Below are positions 30,797-39,386 of a stretch of DNA of 46,073 nucleotides, in pieces; within the stretch, counting starts at the first letter, position 1, and each line of letters starts with the position of its first letter. Where the stretch lies: NCBI GenBank assembly GCA_004145795.1, contig SEIO01000022.1, positions 1 to 46,073 on the forward strand, given 5' to 3'. Both the position numbers and the translations under genes were made by a program. The notes below the pieces were generated by a model. It searched no databases, was not told the DNA's origin, and was given only the letters and a program-made list of their open reading frames with translations. The stretch comes from Lentibacillus lipolyticus. GTDB taxonomy: Bacteria; Bacillota; Bacilli; Bacillales; Amphibacillaceae.

Positions 30797-31849
30797 TTAT
30801 TTTTCATGCAGTGTTGACCGTCCCGGGTTTATCTGAATGTCAAATTTTCTTTTTCGCAACAGTGCCTTCACTTCTTTAAAACTGACAAACGACTTGTTCG
30901 CCTCATCATACAGGCGGAAGCGGATTGACTTCAAACTGGAGGCCAGCGTAATCGTTGTTGCCTGCTGTAATGGCGGTGTCTGTTCATGGGCCTTTTCCAA
31001 ATGATAGTTCGGGACTTTCGGACTCAAATGATGCACGTGATGAAAACCAATGCTTCCTGTCAGCCATTGGATAATTTTCGGCAATTTGTAATAAGAGCTT
31101 CCATCAACAGCAGCTTTGACAAAATCCCATTCATCTTCATTTTCGAAATAGGAATCCTCAAACTGATGTTGCACATAAAACAGCCAAATCCCCAGCGCAC
31201 CTGCAATAAACATAATGGGCAGCTGAATAATGAGAAATGCCTGCCAGCCGATTGCCCATATTAACAAACCATACATAACGGCAACAGAAACATTGATTAC
31301 ATATGTGTTCAATCGTTCTTTCCGCTTTGCTCCCTTTCGGTTAAAACGATTAGAAAGAAGATAAAGGTACATTGGTCCCAATCCGAACATGACAATCGGG
31401 TTGCGGTAAAGCCGGTAAACCAGTCTGCCCCAAAAAGATGCATTTATATATTCATCAACCGTCATCACCCATACATCACCCGTACCACGCTTATCCAAGT
31501 TACCACTTGTCGCGTGATGAATCGCGTGACTCCGTTTCCATTTTTCAAAAGCAAACAGCGTGATGATGCCAGTTATCGTCCCGACCAATCGATTGGCCTT
31601 GCCATTTTTGAAAAAAGATCCATGTGTACAATCATGGAAAATAATAAAAATGCGAACAACGAATCCAGATGCCAGAACCGTCAAAGCAAGCGTCAGCCAA
31701 ATAGAAACGGACAGGCTTTGATAAGCCAGAAACCAAATCAGGAAAAACGGCGGAATCGTATTAATGAGCTGCAGTATGCTTGCTCTCGTATCCGGACTAG
31801 CAAAGGCTGCGACGCTTTTTTTCAACTGTGCTTGTTTTTGTCTGCTCAT
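30797..31849 (-). CDS. des: Membrane fatty acid desaturase Des (delta-5 acyl-lipid type)
   Basis: About 350 residues; B. subtilis Des has 352 and is highly similar. It introduces a double bond into membrane acyl chains after cold shock, using oxygen and ferredoxin-type electrons. Four membrane helices and the three iron-binding histidine boxes are visible: HDCTHGS (about 72-78), HAIHHATSG (about 108-116) and HHVHH (about 272-276). The second of two adjacent ATGs (31849) is used since GGAGG is five bases before it. Followed by a terminator, then desK-desR. Confidence 0.96.
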   Translation of the reverse strand: MSRQKQAQLKKSVAAFASPDTRASILQLINTIPPFFLIWFLAYQSLSVSIWLTLALTVLASGFVVRIFIIFHDCTHGSFFKNGKANRLVGTITGIITLFAFEKWKRSHAIHHATSGNLDKRGTGDVWVMTVDEYINASFWGRLVYRLYRNPIVMFGLGPMYLYLLSNRFNRKGAKRKERLNTYVINVSVAVMYGLLIWAIGWQAFLIIQLPIMFIAGALGIWLFYVQHQFEDSYFENEDEWDFVKAAVDGSSYYKLPKIIQWLTGSIGFHHVHHLSPKVPNYHLEKAHEQTPPLQQATTITLASSLKSIRFRLYDEANKSFVSFKEVKALLRKRKFDIQINPGRSTLHEK

Positions 31850-31891
31850 CATATCCTCCTGAGAGTAAATTATTTTTGTCCATGCGTTTAT

Positions 31892-31962
31892 TCTATAGGA
31901 TATAGAAAATCAATAATCTTTATAAGTCATAAACGTCAAGTAACAGGGATGACAAATGTCAT
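31892..31962 (-). promoter_or_regulatory. des promoter with DesR operator
   Basis: A perfect inverted repeat ATGACA-AA-TGTCAT (31949-31962) lies about 63-77 bases before the likely start point, which follows a -10 element TATAGA (minus strand, 31897-31892). A weaker related sequence, GTCATAAACGTCAAG (31926-31940), lies at about -41 to -55. B. subtilis DesR binds two sites at about -77 to -61 and -55 to -28, so spacing agrees well. The -35 is poor, as expected for an activated promoter. Confidence 0.65.
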
Positions 31963-32055
31963 GTATGTGCTAAACTTTCATTCATTCGCCGCATTCAATC
32001 GGCACTTTCGGCAAAAATACACATATGCATTTATCTATCGAAGGAGGCTTTTTGC

Positions 32056-33633
32056 GTGGAGGAGCTGAATCTGCATCATATTTTTTCACTCATACTCGTT
32101 CTGGTTATACTGGCTGCGGGTATTACTGCGATTGCGAAGAAATTCAAGCAGCCGTATCCAATTGCACTTGTCATTATCGGCGCTGTCATAGGCCTTAGCA
32201 ACATCTCTTTTCTAGAACCGCTAAAGACCTTCATAACAGAAGGGGAAGTCTTCAATTTTGCCGTTCTTACCCTGTTTTTGCCGGCGTTACTCGGAGAGGC
32301 TGCATTAAAATTGCCATTTTCCCAGCTGTTCGACAACAAGAAACCCATCCTCTTGCTGGCATTTGGCGGTACATTTCTGTCATTTATCGTTATCGGATTT
32401 TCATCTTTGTGGCTCTTGCAGTTATCTGTACCCGCTGCCTTTGTGTTTGCGTCGGTCATGAGCGCAACAGACCCTGTCAGTGTACTGTCCATTTTCAAAA
32501 ACCTTGGCGTCAACAAACGTCTCTCTACGATGATTGAAGGAGAGAGTTTGTTCAATGACGGGCTGGCAGTCGTGCTGTTTAACATCTCTGCTTTCTCACT
32601 GCTTACGTATATGGATTTAGGTATCGAGGGTGCCGGTCTCGGCTTGTGGGAGTTTGTTAAAGTCGTTGCACTGGGGCTGATTATCGGTGGTGCCGGTGGG
32701 TATGTTGCATCAAAGGTGACAAAGTATTTTGATGACTATCCGCTGGAGATTATTTTTAGCATCATCTTGTTTTACGGCGCTTATTTATTAGCGGAAAATG
32801 TGGGCGCATCTGGTGTTATTGCCGTTGTCGTCGCAGCATTAACGCTTGGAAACTATGGTGCTAATATCGGCATGAGTCCGGCGACCAAGCTAAATATTAG
32901 TAACTTTTGGGATGTTGTTACCCTGCTTATCAACTCACTTGTCTTTTTAATGGTCGGACTGGAAATCACCAGGATTGACGTCGCCGACCGGTGGGGATTG
33001 ATCTTCATGGCCATTCTGATTGCACTTGTCGCCAGAAGCATCGCTGTCTATACGAGTACCCTTTTTACTGAAAATATCCCTTTTACATGGAAACATATTC
33101 TAAACTGGGGTGGTCTGAAAGGGTCGCTTTCCATTGCACTCGTGCTTAGTCTTCCCAGGGATTTTGACGGACGTGAGGATATTCTGATTTTCACCTTTAG
33201 TACAGTATTATTTTCACTCGTATGCCAAGGCCTTACCATCAAGCCTGTGCTCGATTGGCTTGGTGTCAACAAACAGGAAAAAGGCTATGAAGATTATGAA
33301 GTACTCTTGGCTAATGCGTATCGATACGAAAAGGCCCTTGATGAAATCGGCAGAGTGAAAAATAATTTGCGAGTCACTGATGCGGTTACACATGAAATGG
33401 TTGATGACTATCAGCGTTCCCTCGAAAAAATACAAGAGGACATCACCGATCTTTTCGAAGAGCAACCGGAACTGAAGGAAAAGCAGCAGATTACTTTGGA
33501 GCGACACTCCCTCTATGCCCAGCATGAAGCTGTCGAACGCCTCGTCAGGGAAGATATTATCTCCAGTGAAGCAGCTGACAAAATCACCGAACAAATTATG
33601 GATCATTTAGCAGAACTGGAAAGTAATCATTAG
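32056..33633 (+). CDS. Monovalent cation:proton antiporter (CPA1, NhaP/YvgP-like)
   Basis: 525 residues. About 12 membrane helices (to about residue 400), then a cytoplasmic tail of 120 residues with charged helices. The CPA1 marks are MSATDPVSVLSIFK (about 135-148, the ND/DP motif) and EGESLFNDGLAVVLF (about 159-173). It exchanges Na+ (or K+) for H+ and helps salt and alkali tolerance. GTG start at 32056, with GGAGG eight bases upstream. It is divergent from des and shares the promoter region with it, which could couple it to membrane cold response; this is only inference. Confidence 0.9.
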   Translation: MEELNLHHIFSLILVLVILAAGITAIAKKFKQPYPIALVIIGAVIGLSNISFLEPLKTFITEGEVFNFAVLTLFLPALLGEAALKLPFSQLFDNKKPILLLAFGGTFLSFIVIGFSSLWLLQLSVPAAFVFASVMSATDPVSVLSIFKNLGVNKRLSTMIEGESLFNDGLAVVLFNISAFSLLTYMDLGIEGAGLGLWEFVKVVALGLIIGGAGGYVASKVTKYFDDYPLEIIFSIILFYGAYLLAENVGASGVIAVVVAALTLGNYGANIGMSPATKLNISNFWDVVTLLINSLVFLMVGLEITRIDVADRWGLIFMAILIALVARSIAVYTSTLFTENIPFTWKHILNWGGLKGSLSIALVLSLPRDFDGREDILIFTFSTVLFSLVCQGLTIKPVLDWLGVNKQEKGYEDYEVLLANAYRYEKALDEIGRVKNNLRVTDAVTHEMVDDYQRSLEKIQEDITDLFEEQPELKEKQQITLERHSLYAQHEAVERLVREDIISSEAADKITEQIMDHLAELESNH

Positions 33634-33740
33634 TAGTGGAGTCGGGATTTGCGCTTATTGGGGGGATGAGTGACTTTTTATGACTTCCTGCTCTGAACTT
33701 CGGGCATTCACATCACGGTAGTGAGTAACCCTTTCCCAAC

Positions 33741-33769
33741 TAAAAAGGATGGAAGCGCAGTCCATCCTT
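33741..33769. terminator. Convergent terminator between antiporter and methyltransferase
   Basis: AAGGATGGA (33745-33753) pairs perfectly with TCCATCCTT (33761-33769) around seven bases; the minus-strand side continues TTTTAG. Confidence 0.75.
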
Positions 33770-33789
33770 CTCAACATCCATCTATTTAA

Positions 33790-34407
33790 TTATTTCTTAC
33801 AGACCGCTATTCCGAGCGGGTATCGGCCGTTTTGGTAATCCCCCGCCGATATGATTAACGGACCTCTTTGATAGTAAAAATCAGCGGTTGTGTACCCTGC
33901 AAACAGTTGCATAAATTCATCTACCGTCAGCTGATGTACATGAAATGGTGATTTGCACGGCTTGCCGCGTCCTTGCCCAAACGGCGTTGACAGTATTAGG
34001 GTGCCTCCTGGCTTTAGTAATGCATAAATATTCGCCAAAAACTGCTCCTCCGCCTCGATATGCTCAATCGTCTCAAAACTGACGACACAATCAAACGTTC
34101 CCAGTTTTTCCGGCAGGCTAGCATCCGTTACATCCCCTTCCACAAAAGTGGAATTCGGATGATGATACGTCCCCCGCGCATACTGAATCGCGTCCGAATC
34201 CATATCAACACCAATAACTTCGCCGACATCCGCCTTCGCTCTTTTGGCAAGGATATGTGTGCCATAACCCGCACCACTGGCGAAGTCGAGCACCCGTCCA
34301 TTCACATAGTCACTGGCAAAATGATACCTCGCCACATGCTCCATCAGCATTTCATTCGTTATTCTCATGTTTTCGGGGATAATCCGTTCTCCTGTATCTT
34401 CCAGCAT
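33790..34407 (-). CDS. Class I SAM-dependent methyltransferase
   Basis: 205 residues. Motif I VLDFASGAGYGTHI (about 39-52), motif II GVDMDSDAI (about 69-77), FDCVVSFETIEHIE (about 104-117) and LKPGGTLILSTPFG (about 131-144) are the usual order of a Methyltransf_11/25 domain. Similar proteins act on small molecules, quinones or glycans; the substrate cannot be told. The ribosome site is weak (GGTG). Single gene with a terminator after it. Confidence 0.85.
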   Translation of the reverse strand: MLEDTGERIIPENMRITNEMLMEHVARYHFASDYVNGRVLDFASGAGYGTHILAKRAKADVGEVIGVDMDSDAIQYARGTYHHPNSTFVEGDVTDASLPEKLGTFDCVVSFETIEHIEAEEQFLANIYALLKPGGTLILSTPFGQGRGKPCKSPFHVHQLTVDEFMQLFAGYTTADFYYQRGPLIISAGDYQNGRYPLGIAVCKK

Positions 34408-34682
34408 GAATTGTCACCACTTTTTTTATTAATGTGCGTTCCCTGCCCAAGGAGTCGTACAAGGAAATACTTCCGGATACGAGTCAATGTTGCCCCCCTA
34501 ATACCAACAATAAAAGGTTCCTTTTAACAGTCCGCGTTTTATTCTACTGGAATTTTCACAACAGTACAATCACCTTGTGTGTTGACAGGGTTTCCGAGGG
34601 TTGGCATTTACCACCATACATATTCCCGACATCCGGATTAAAAATAGGCATGAGGTCTGGCAGCATATGAAAGGAGAATTAT

Positions 34683-34871
34683 ATGGAAGTCGACCGTGCG
34701 CAGGAAATAATGGATTCGATCACAATGGTAAACGTCAATTATCACGGTTTTCCTGTTTACTTGAAACAAATAAACCCTGATCGGGAAACAGCAGTTGTTT
34801 TCCCCCTTGATGAAATGGACCATGACCAGCGTGTCGATTTGCATGGTTTATCCGAAGATGGCTTATACTAA
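34683..34871 (+). CDS. sspH: H-type small acid-soluble spore protein (SspH family)
   Basis: 62 residues; B. subtilis SspH is 59. The N-terminus follows the family pattern: RAQEIMDSITMVNVNYHGF (about 5-23), then PVYLKQI and TAVVF. H-type SASP are made late in the forespore under sigma-G or sigma-F; a CATACATA near 34612 might be a -10, but I cannot pair it with a good -35. GGAG six bases before the ATG supports the start. It shows that the host makes spores. The CAP lipoprotein gene starts 30 bases downstream. Confidence 0.85.
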   Translation: MEVDRAQEIMDSITMVNVNYHGFPVYLKQINPDRETAVVFPLDEMDHDQRVDLHGLSEDGLY

Positions 34872-34901
34872 GCAAAAATTGACAAAAGGGGCCACGGGCA
34901 T

Positions 34902-35690
34902 ATGAAGCGATCAACGATACTTTTTCTTATGTTGGCAAGTGTCAGTCTTCTGGTGCTGGCAGCGTGCAATGGTAATGGTGACGACAACGAAAATGCAGCA
35001 GATTACCAAGGCAAGACGGAAGTGGATGATAAGCAGCTGCCTATTTCTACTATCCGAACTGACCAATCCAGTAATCATGAAAGGCCTGAAACGAAGCATA
35101 TTCGATTCAATGGCGAGCCAAATGACCCTAATCAGACCGATAACAACCGGGGCAGGGATCAAATTGGACGGGACAATAACCGTCTGCGCCAAGAAGATCC
35201 GCTTGAACGCAATTTGCGGGAAAACGACAGAGACAATAATCCACAAGTCAGGCAGGACCCGGCCGGGCAGGAGCCGATCGAGCGGAATGGCAATATTGGA
35301 CAGCAGCAAGGAATCAATGAGTATGCGTCCAAAGTGATTGAACTGACGAATGAAGAACGACGCAAACAGGGGCTGTCCGCACTGAAGTCAGATAAGCAGG
35401 TAAGCCGTGTGGCCAGAAATAAATCAATGGACATGCAGCAAAAGGGTTACTTTTCCCATACAAGTCCCACGTATGGATCCCCATTTAACATGATGAAGCA
35501 ATTCAATGTCACGTATCAGTCAGCAGGAGAAAACATCGCCAAAGGACAACGCACCCCTCAGCAAGTGGTTGATGCCTGGATGGACAGTAAAGAACATCGC
35601 AAGAATATCCTTGATGAATCATTCACCCATATTGGTGTCGGCTTCACCGAAAAAGGGAAATATTGGACACAGATGTTCATTGAAAAATAA
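34902..35690 (+). CDS. Lipoprotein with CAP/SCP domain (YkwD-like)
   Basis: 262 residues. Lipobox LAAC at about 19-22 (C22), a long disordered linker rich in Asn, Asp, Arg and Gln (about 25-140), then a CAP/SCP domain (about 140-262). This has LTNEERRKQGLSAL, YFSHTSP (histidine of the CAP cavity), AGENIAKG and WMDSKEHRKNIL (second histidine). Secreted bacterial CAP proteins such as B. subtilis YkwD bind cell wall or spore coat material. It follows sspH closely and may be cotranscribed in sporulation. Clear terminator downstream. Confidence 0.9.
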   Translation: MKRSTILFLMLASVSLLVLAACNGNGDDNENAADYQGKTEVDDKQLPISTIRTDQSSNHERPETKHIRFNGEPNDPNQTDNNRGRDQIGRDNNRLRQEDPLERNLRENDRDNNPQVRQDPAGQEPIERNGNIGQQQGINEYASKVIELTNEERRKQGLSALKSDKQVSRVARNKSMDMQQKGYFSHTSPTYGSPFNMMKQFNVTYQSAGENIAKGQRTPQQVVDAWMDSKEHRKNILDESFTHIGVGFTEKGKYWTQMFIEK

Positions 35691-35698
35691 CAAAAGCC

Positions 35699-35733
35699 AA
35701 AAGCCATGCCAGTATTCCGGCATGGCTTTCTTT
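35699..35733 (+). terminator. Terminator after the CAP lipoprotein gene
   Basis: AAAGCCATGCC pairs perfectly with GGCATGGCTTT around an eight-base loop (35700-35729), followed by CTTTATAA. Confidence 0.85.
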
Positions 35734-35820
35734 ATAAAACCGCCACTGCGAATGCTTGCTTAAACTTTTCGGGGGTGAGCAAGGCGTTTGCACTTTTCTT
35801 ATAAAAATGGAGCATTATTT

Positions 35821-35849
35821 TTGACAGGTTGGAATAAACAAGATAGTGT
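35821..35849 (+). promoter_or_regulatory. Probable sigma-A promoter of the symporter gene
   Basis: Consensus TTGACA (35821-35826), then 17 bases to a poor -10, TAGTGT (35844-35849; ATAGTG with a 16-base spacer is the alternative). It leaves a leader of about 55 bases before the TTG start at 35910. Confidence 0.45.
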
Positions 35850-35909
35850 CAGTACATATAATTCCTATGTATTTTATCAGAATTAATTTTTTATATAGGG
35901 GGAAGAAGA

Positions 35910-37142
35910 TTGAAAGCAATTTGGAGAGGTTATTTGCAGGCATCCCTTATTTCTAAAATCACCGTTGCGCTTGGACTTGGTGTTCTTATTGGTCTTATTT
36001 TTGGTGAAGACGCTTCCGTTCTAGCGCCATTTGGTGATCTGCTGCTCCGTCTTTTGAAATTCCTGATTGTGCCGCTTGTTTTGTTCACATTAATTGTCGG
36101 TGTCAACCAGACCAAACTGGGCAGTCTTGGACGCATGGGGGGAAAGGTGTTTCTCTACTACCTTGTAACGTCAGCATTCGCCATCGCGGTCGGAATTGCA
36201 GTGGCAAGTCTGTTTAACCCGGGAACAGGGATGACACTTGAAGGGAATGAGTCGTTTGACGTGCCGGAAAATCCAGGAGTTGTCAGTGTTCTTTTAAACA
36301 TCATTCCTGACAACATCGTCACAGCCTTCAGCGAGATGAATTTATTAGGGATCATTTTTACCGCGATTGTGTTCGGTATCGCCATTTCGGTGCTGCGTTC
36401 ATCCGATTCCACCCATGATCTGGGTGAGGCCGTGTACAAGGTAATCAATGGACTGAACGAAGCCACGATGACTATCATGAAGGGCATCATCCAATACGTG
36501 CCAATCGGCATTTTCGCCATTGTTGCGGAAATCGTTGGCCAGCAGGGGGGCGACACACTGCTCTCTCTCGGTAATGTGATTGCTGTTCTTTACGCAGCAT
36601 TGCTTGTCCAGCTCATTTTCTACATTATCTTTATGGCGCTGACCAACATTAATATCAAGAACTTCTTTAAACAAGGTCGCACACCAATGGTAACAGCATT
36701 TGTTACGCAAAGCAGCTCCGGCACGCTGCCGCTGACACTGAATGCCGCCAAAAATTTGAACTTGTCCAAGAGCCTGTACGGATTTAGCCTTCCGCTTGGT
36801 GCAACGATTAACATGGACGGGGCGGCTATTCGGATTGCCGTGTCTGCAGTGTTTGCAGCCAATGTAATCGGGGATCCGCTTAGTTTCCCGGAAATGCTTC
36901 AAGTCGTGCTGGTTGGTACCCTGGCCTCTGTCGGAACGGCCGGTGTCCCCGGGGCCGGCATTATTATGATCGCTACCGTGTTCGCCCAGCTAGGCCTGCC
37001 AATGGAGGCGGTCGGACTGCTTACAGCCATTGATGTTCTAGTCGGCATGGGCTGTACAGCACTAAATGTGACCGGTGATTTAGTCGGAACAAGCATTATT
37101 AATAAAACGGAAAGGACAAAAGAACCGATAAACACCCGCTAA
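35910..37142 (+). CDS. Dicarboxylate/amino acid:cation symporter (GltP/DctA family)
   Basis: 410 residues with eight membrane helices and two re-entrant hairpins. VTQSSSGTLPLTL (about 266-278, hairpin 1 serine-rich motif) and TINMDGAAIRIA (about 298-309, NMDG motif) are typical. The family takes up glutamate, aspartate or C4-dicarboxylates with Na+ or H+. TTG start with GGGGG about seven bases upstream. Which substrate is used cannot be said from the motifs alone. Flanked by a promoter and a perfect terminator, so a single-gene unit. Confidence 0.92.
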   Translation: MKAIWRGYLQASLISKITVALGLGVLIGLIFGEDASVLAPFGDLLLRLLKFLIVPLVLFTLIVGVNQTKLGSLGRMGGKVFLYYLVTSAFAIAVGIAVASLFNPGTGMTLEGNESFDVPENPGVVSVLLNIIPDNIVTAFSEMNLLGIIFTAIVFGIAISVLRSSDSTHDLGEAVYKVINGLNEATMTIMKGIIQYVPIGIFAIVAEIVGQQGGDTLLSLGNVIAVLYAALLVQLIFYIIFMALTNINIKNFFKQGRTPMVTAFVTQSSSGTLPLTLNAAKNLNLSKSLYGFSLPLGATINMDGAAIRIAVSAVFAANVIGDPLSFPEMLQVVLVGTLASVGTAGVPGAGIIMIATVFAQLGLPMEAVGLLTAIDVLVGMGCTALNVTGDLVGTSIINKTERTKEPINTR

Positions 37143-37147
37143 ATATT

Positions 37148-37181
37148 AAAAGCATCTCCTTTCTCATGGGAGATGCTTTTT
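37148..37181 (+). terminator. Terminator after the DAACS symporter
   Basis: AAAGCATCTCC pairs with GGAGATGCTTT around a nine-base loop (37148-37178), followed by further Ts to 37181. Confidence 0.9.
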
Positions 37182-37218
37182 CATGGGAATCGACTGACGC
37201 CTTGTCCCAGTCGAATGT

Positions 37219-37773
37219 CTATTCGTCGATGAATACCGTCAAAACCTTTGCCCCATCGTTATCAACCGGAATAAACAAATGCGGTTTCACGCCTCTGAAA
37301 TACCCCGTATCGCCCTTTTGCATATAGTGCTTTTCACCATCGTAATACAGCTCAATCGCACCTTCAACAATATAAATAAACTCATCCTGGGAATGGGTGT
37401 ACGGTTCGTGGCGCATATTGTCATCCTTTGGGGTGACGTGAACAATCGTTGGTTCAATCCGCGAAAAACGGGATCGATTGGCGAGCAGCTCAAACGAGTA
37501 TCCCATATTTTCATCATCTGCATTCATTTGCCTGTCTGTTTTCGGAAGGATCATCAAGTCTGTCTCCGGATGCCCGTCCAACACCCATGACAGCGGCACA
37601 TCCAGAGCTTCGGAAATTTTAGACAATGTCGCAACGGCAGATGAGGTTTGGCCATTCTCAATTTTTGACAGCAGGCTTTTGGAAATACCACATTGATCCG
37701 CTACTTGCTGTTGTGTATGTTTGCTTTTCATGCGTGCTTGCTTCAGCTTTTGGCCTATCGTTTCAAGATTGAT
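37219..37773 (-). CDS. XRE-family regulator with C-terminal cupin domain
   Basis: About 184 residues. An HTH_3 domain (about 5-60) contains TQQQVADQCGISKSLLSKIE, followed by a cupin_2 domain (about 100-180) with YTHSQDEFIYIVEGAIEL and KGDTGYFRGVKPH. Members of this class often control polyamine, amino acid or fatty acid genes and sense a small ligand in the cupin. The start is odd: the only strong ribosome site (GGGGAG) is seven bases before an ATC at 37773 that aligns with the expected N-terminus (INLETIGQKLKQ). No ATG, GTG or TTG fits; a TTG at 37848 is in frame but has no site. It lies next to HMG-CoA lyase and the symporter, either of which it might control. Confidence 0.82.
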   Translation of the reverse strand: MNLETIGQKLKQARMKSKHTQQQVADQCGISKSLLSKIENGQTSSAVATLSKISEALDVPLSWVLDGHPETDLMILPKTDRQMNADDENMGYSFELLANRSRFSRIEPTIVHVTPKDDNMRHEPYTHSQDEFIYIVEGAIELYYDGEKHYMQKGDTGYFRGVKPHLFIPVDNDGAKVLTVFIDE

Positions 37774-37971
37774 GGCTGCTCTCCCCTTTCGCCTGAGTAA
37801 ATCAAGTTCCTTCCTACATAGGATAGAGCAAAATTCACGAACTGGCAACCAGTAGTGCCCCTTCCGTAAACAAAGCGGCTTCTGATAAAGGTGAAAAAGC
37901 TGGAATCACCGATAGTTTGGCCAAAACCGCTGGTACTCGACGGCCGGACATTCTCCAAACTACAAGTCAAA

Positions 37972-37997
37972 ACCCCCACCTGCTTGCGGGTGAGGGT
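37972..37997 (-). terminator. Terminator after HMG-CoA lyase
   Basis: On the minus strand ACCCTCACC pairs with GGTGGGGGT (one wobble pair) around eight bases, followed by TTTGACTTG. Confidence 0.6.
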
Positions 37998-38075
37998 ATC
38001 TCCAGCCATCGCCGACGAATCTAATTATTGTTTCTGCGTCTGAGACAGATCCTAATTTCCAAACTCACACACGAA

Positions 38076-38981
38076 TCAGCTTTGGCTGGCAGCAGATGCT
38101 AAGGTTTTGCTTGGCAGTGTTTTGCCAAGTTTATTCTGAATATAGAGTGCTGCTTCCTGAAGTTTCCGTTCACTGATGCCTGTATCGATTCCCAAGCCGT
38201 GCAGCAAATACAGGATATCATTGGTGGCAACATTTCCCGCAGCACCAGGCGCGTATGGGCATCCGCCCAACCCACCTATGGAACTGTCAAACCGGGTAAT
38301 GCCGTACTCCATCGAAGTCATGGTATTGGCAATTGCCATGCCACGTGTATCGTGGAAGTGCATGATGATTTTTTCCTTCGGGTATCGTGCGAGTACAGCA
38401 TCCAGCAGCTTCTCCACCTGTGAGGGGACGGCGGTTCCAATCGTATCCCCGAGCGAGACGTCATCCGCACCAAATTCAAACAGCTGATCACATACACGCA
38501 AAACCTGTTCCGGTGTTACCTGGCCTTCGTACGGGCAGTCAAACACGGTCGACACATACCCTGTCACATGTTTGCCTGCCTGTTTCGCTTCCTCGACAAC
38601 CTCACGCAGCACCGGAAACGTCTCGTCAATCGATTTATTAATATTTTTCCGGTTATGCGTGTCACTAGCTGACATGAACACTGATGCCCCGTCAATCCCA
38701 GTCTCCAGTGCCAGCTCCAGCCCTTTCATATTGGGAACGAGCGCCGAGTAGCGGACATTAGGATTTCGTTTGATCTTTTTACCGACTTCATGCGCATCCG
38801 ATAGGGCCGGGACCCACTTCGGGTGGACAAAAGAGGAATACTCAATCTCCTTGACACCTGATTCAGACAGCATATTAATCCAATGGACTTTATCCGCAGT
38901 AGCCACCCTTGTTGTTTCATTCTGCAGACCATCACGCGGGCCAACTTCCTTTACCTGCACATTCTCCGGCCAACGTCCCAT
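38076..38981 (-). CDS. Hydroxymethylglutaryl-CoA lyase
   Basis: 301 residues, usual length. It cleaves HMG-CoA to acetyl-CoA and acetoacetate in leucine breakdown. The HMGL-like TIM barrel starts VKEVGPRDGLQNE (about 10-22; R16, D17 metal/substrate residues). The metal histidines lie in MHFHDTRGMA (about 208-217), and the catalytic-cysteine loop is GGLGGCPYAPGA (about 236-247). GGAGGGGG with a good gap to the ATG supports the start. In B. subtilis the homologue (YngG) sits in a leucine/acyl-CoA operon; here it stands alone with the cupin regulator downstream. Confidence 0.93.
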   Translation of the reverse strand: MGRWPENVQVKEVGPRDGLQNETTRVATADKVHWINMLSESGVKEIEYSSFVHPKWVPALSDAHEVGKKIKRNPNVRYSALVPNMKGLELALETGIDGASVFMSASDTHNRKNINKSIDETFPVLREVVEEAKQAGKHVTGYVSTVFDCPYEGQVTPEQVLRVCDQLFEFGADDVSLGDTIGTAVPSQVEKLLDAVLARYPKEKIIMHFHDTRGMAIANTMTSMEYGITRFDSSIGGLGGCPYAPGAAGNVATNDILYLLHGLGIDTGISERKLQEAALYIQNKLGKTLPSKTLASAASQS

Positions 38982-39137
38982 ACATCCCCCTCCTTTTCAT
39001 GACTGGAAAAAACGGTGCTTAGTGAATCCGTTTACAAACTTTCGAAAAAATTCGCTTAAGCCTAATACCCAATCGAATCAGCATGTTACTGCTACTTGTT
39101 CAACTTACTCCCATTATATTCATTAACGTTTCCTTTG

Positions 39138-39154
39138 ATTCAACCTTATTGAAT
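39138..39154. promoter_or_regulatory. Perfect inverted repeat upstream of HMG-CoA lyase
   Basis: ATTCAA-CCTTA-TTGAAT is a perfect six-base palindrome with a five-base centre, placed next to an A+T-rich stretch with TATAATA. It could be an operator for the lyase gene or for the divergent antiporter gene. The rest of 38982-39386 holds a CCGCAA/TTGCGG hairpin at 39273-39296 and an AGCA/TGCT hairpin near 39241, with no gene seen. Confidence 0.35.
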
Positions 39155-39386
39155 TAAGTATATAATAAAAATTCTAAAAATGTCAACTGACAGACATTCA
39201 AATAAGGCCAGTCATCCAGAGTCTCAAACGACCTCGAAAAAGCAGAGCCCTTTTTTGCTCGATGCAGTGCTGCCGCAACCCTCCTTGTCCTTGCGGGCGC
39301 CGACTTTTTAAACACGCGAAATTAGGGTAAATACCCTTTTAGTGCGACAGGCTAATAGAAGTACTACAGGAAAGGGGCAGACAATC

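Noticed and set aside
39230-39315. Second copy of the 146-bp inverted-repeat element
   Set aside because: Only one end (CTTTTTAAACACGCG) resembles it, with a mismatch; no matching opposite end was found.
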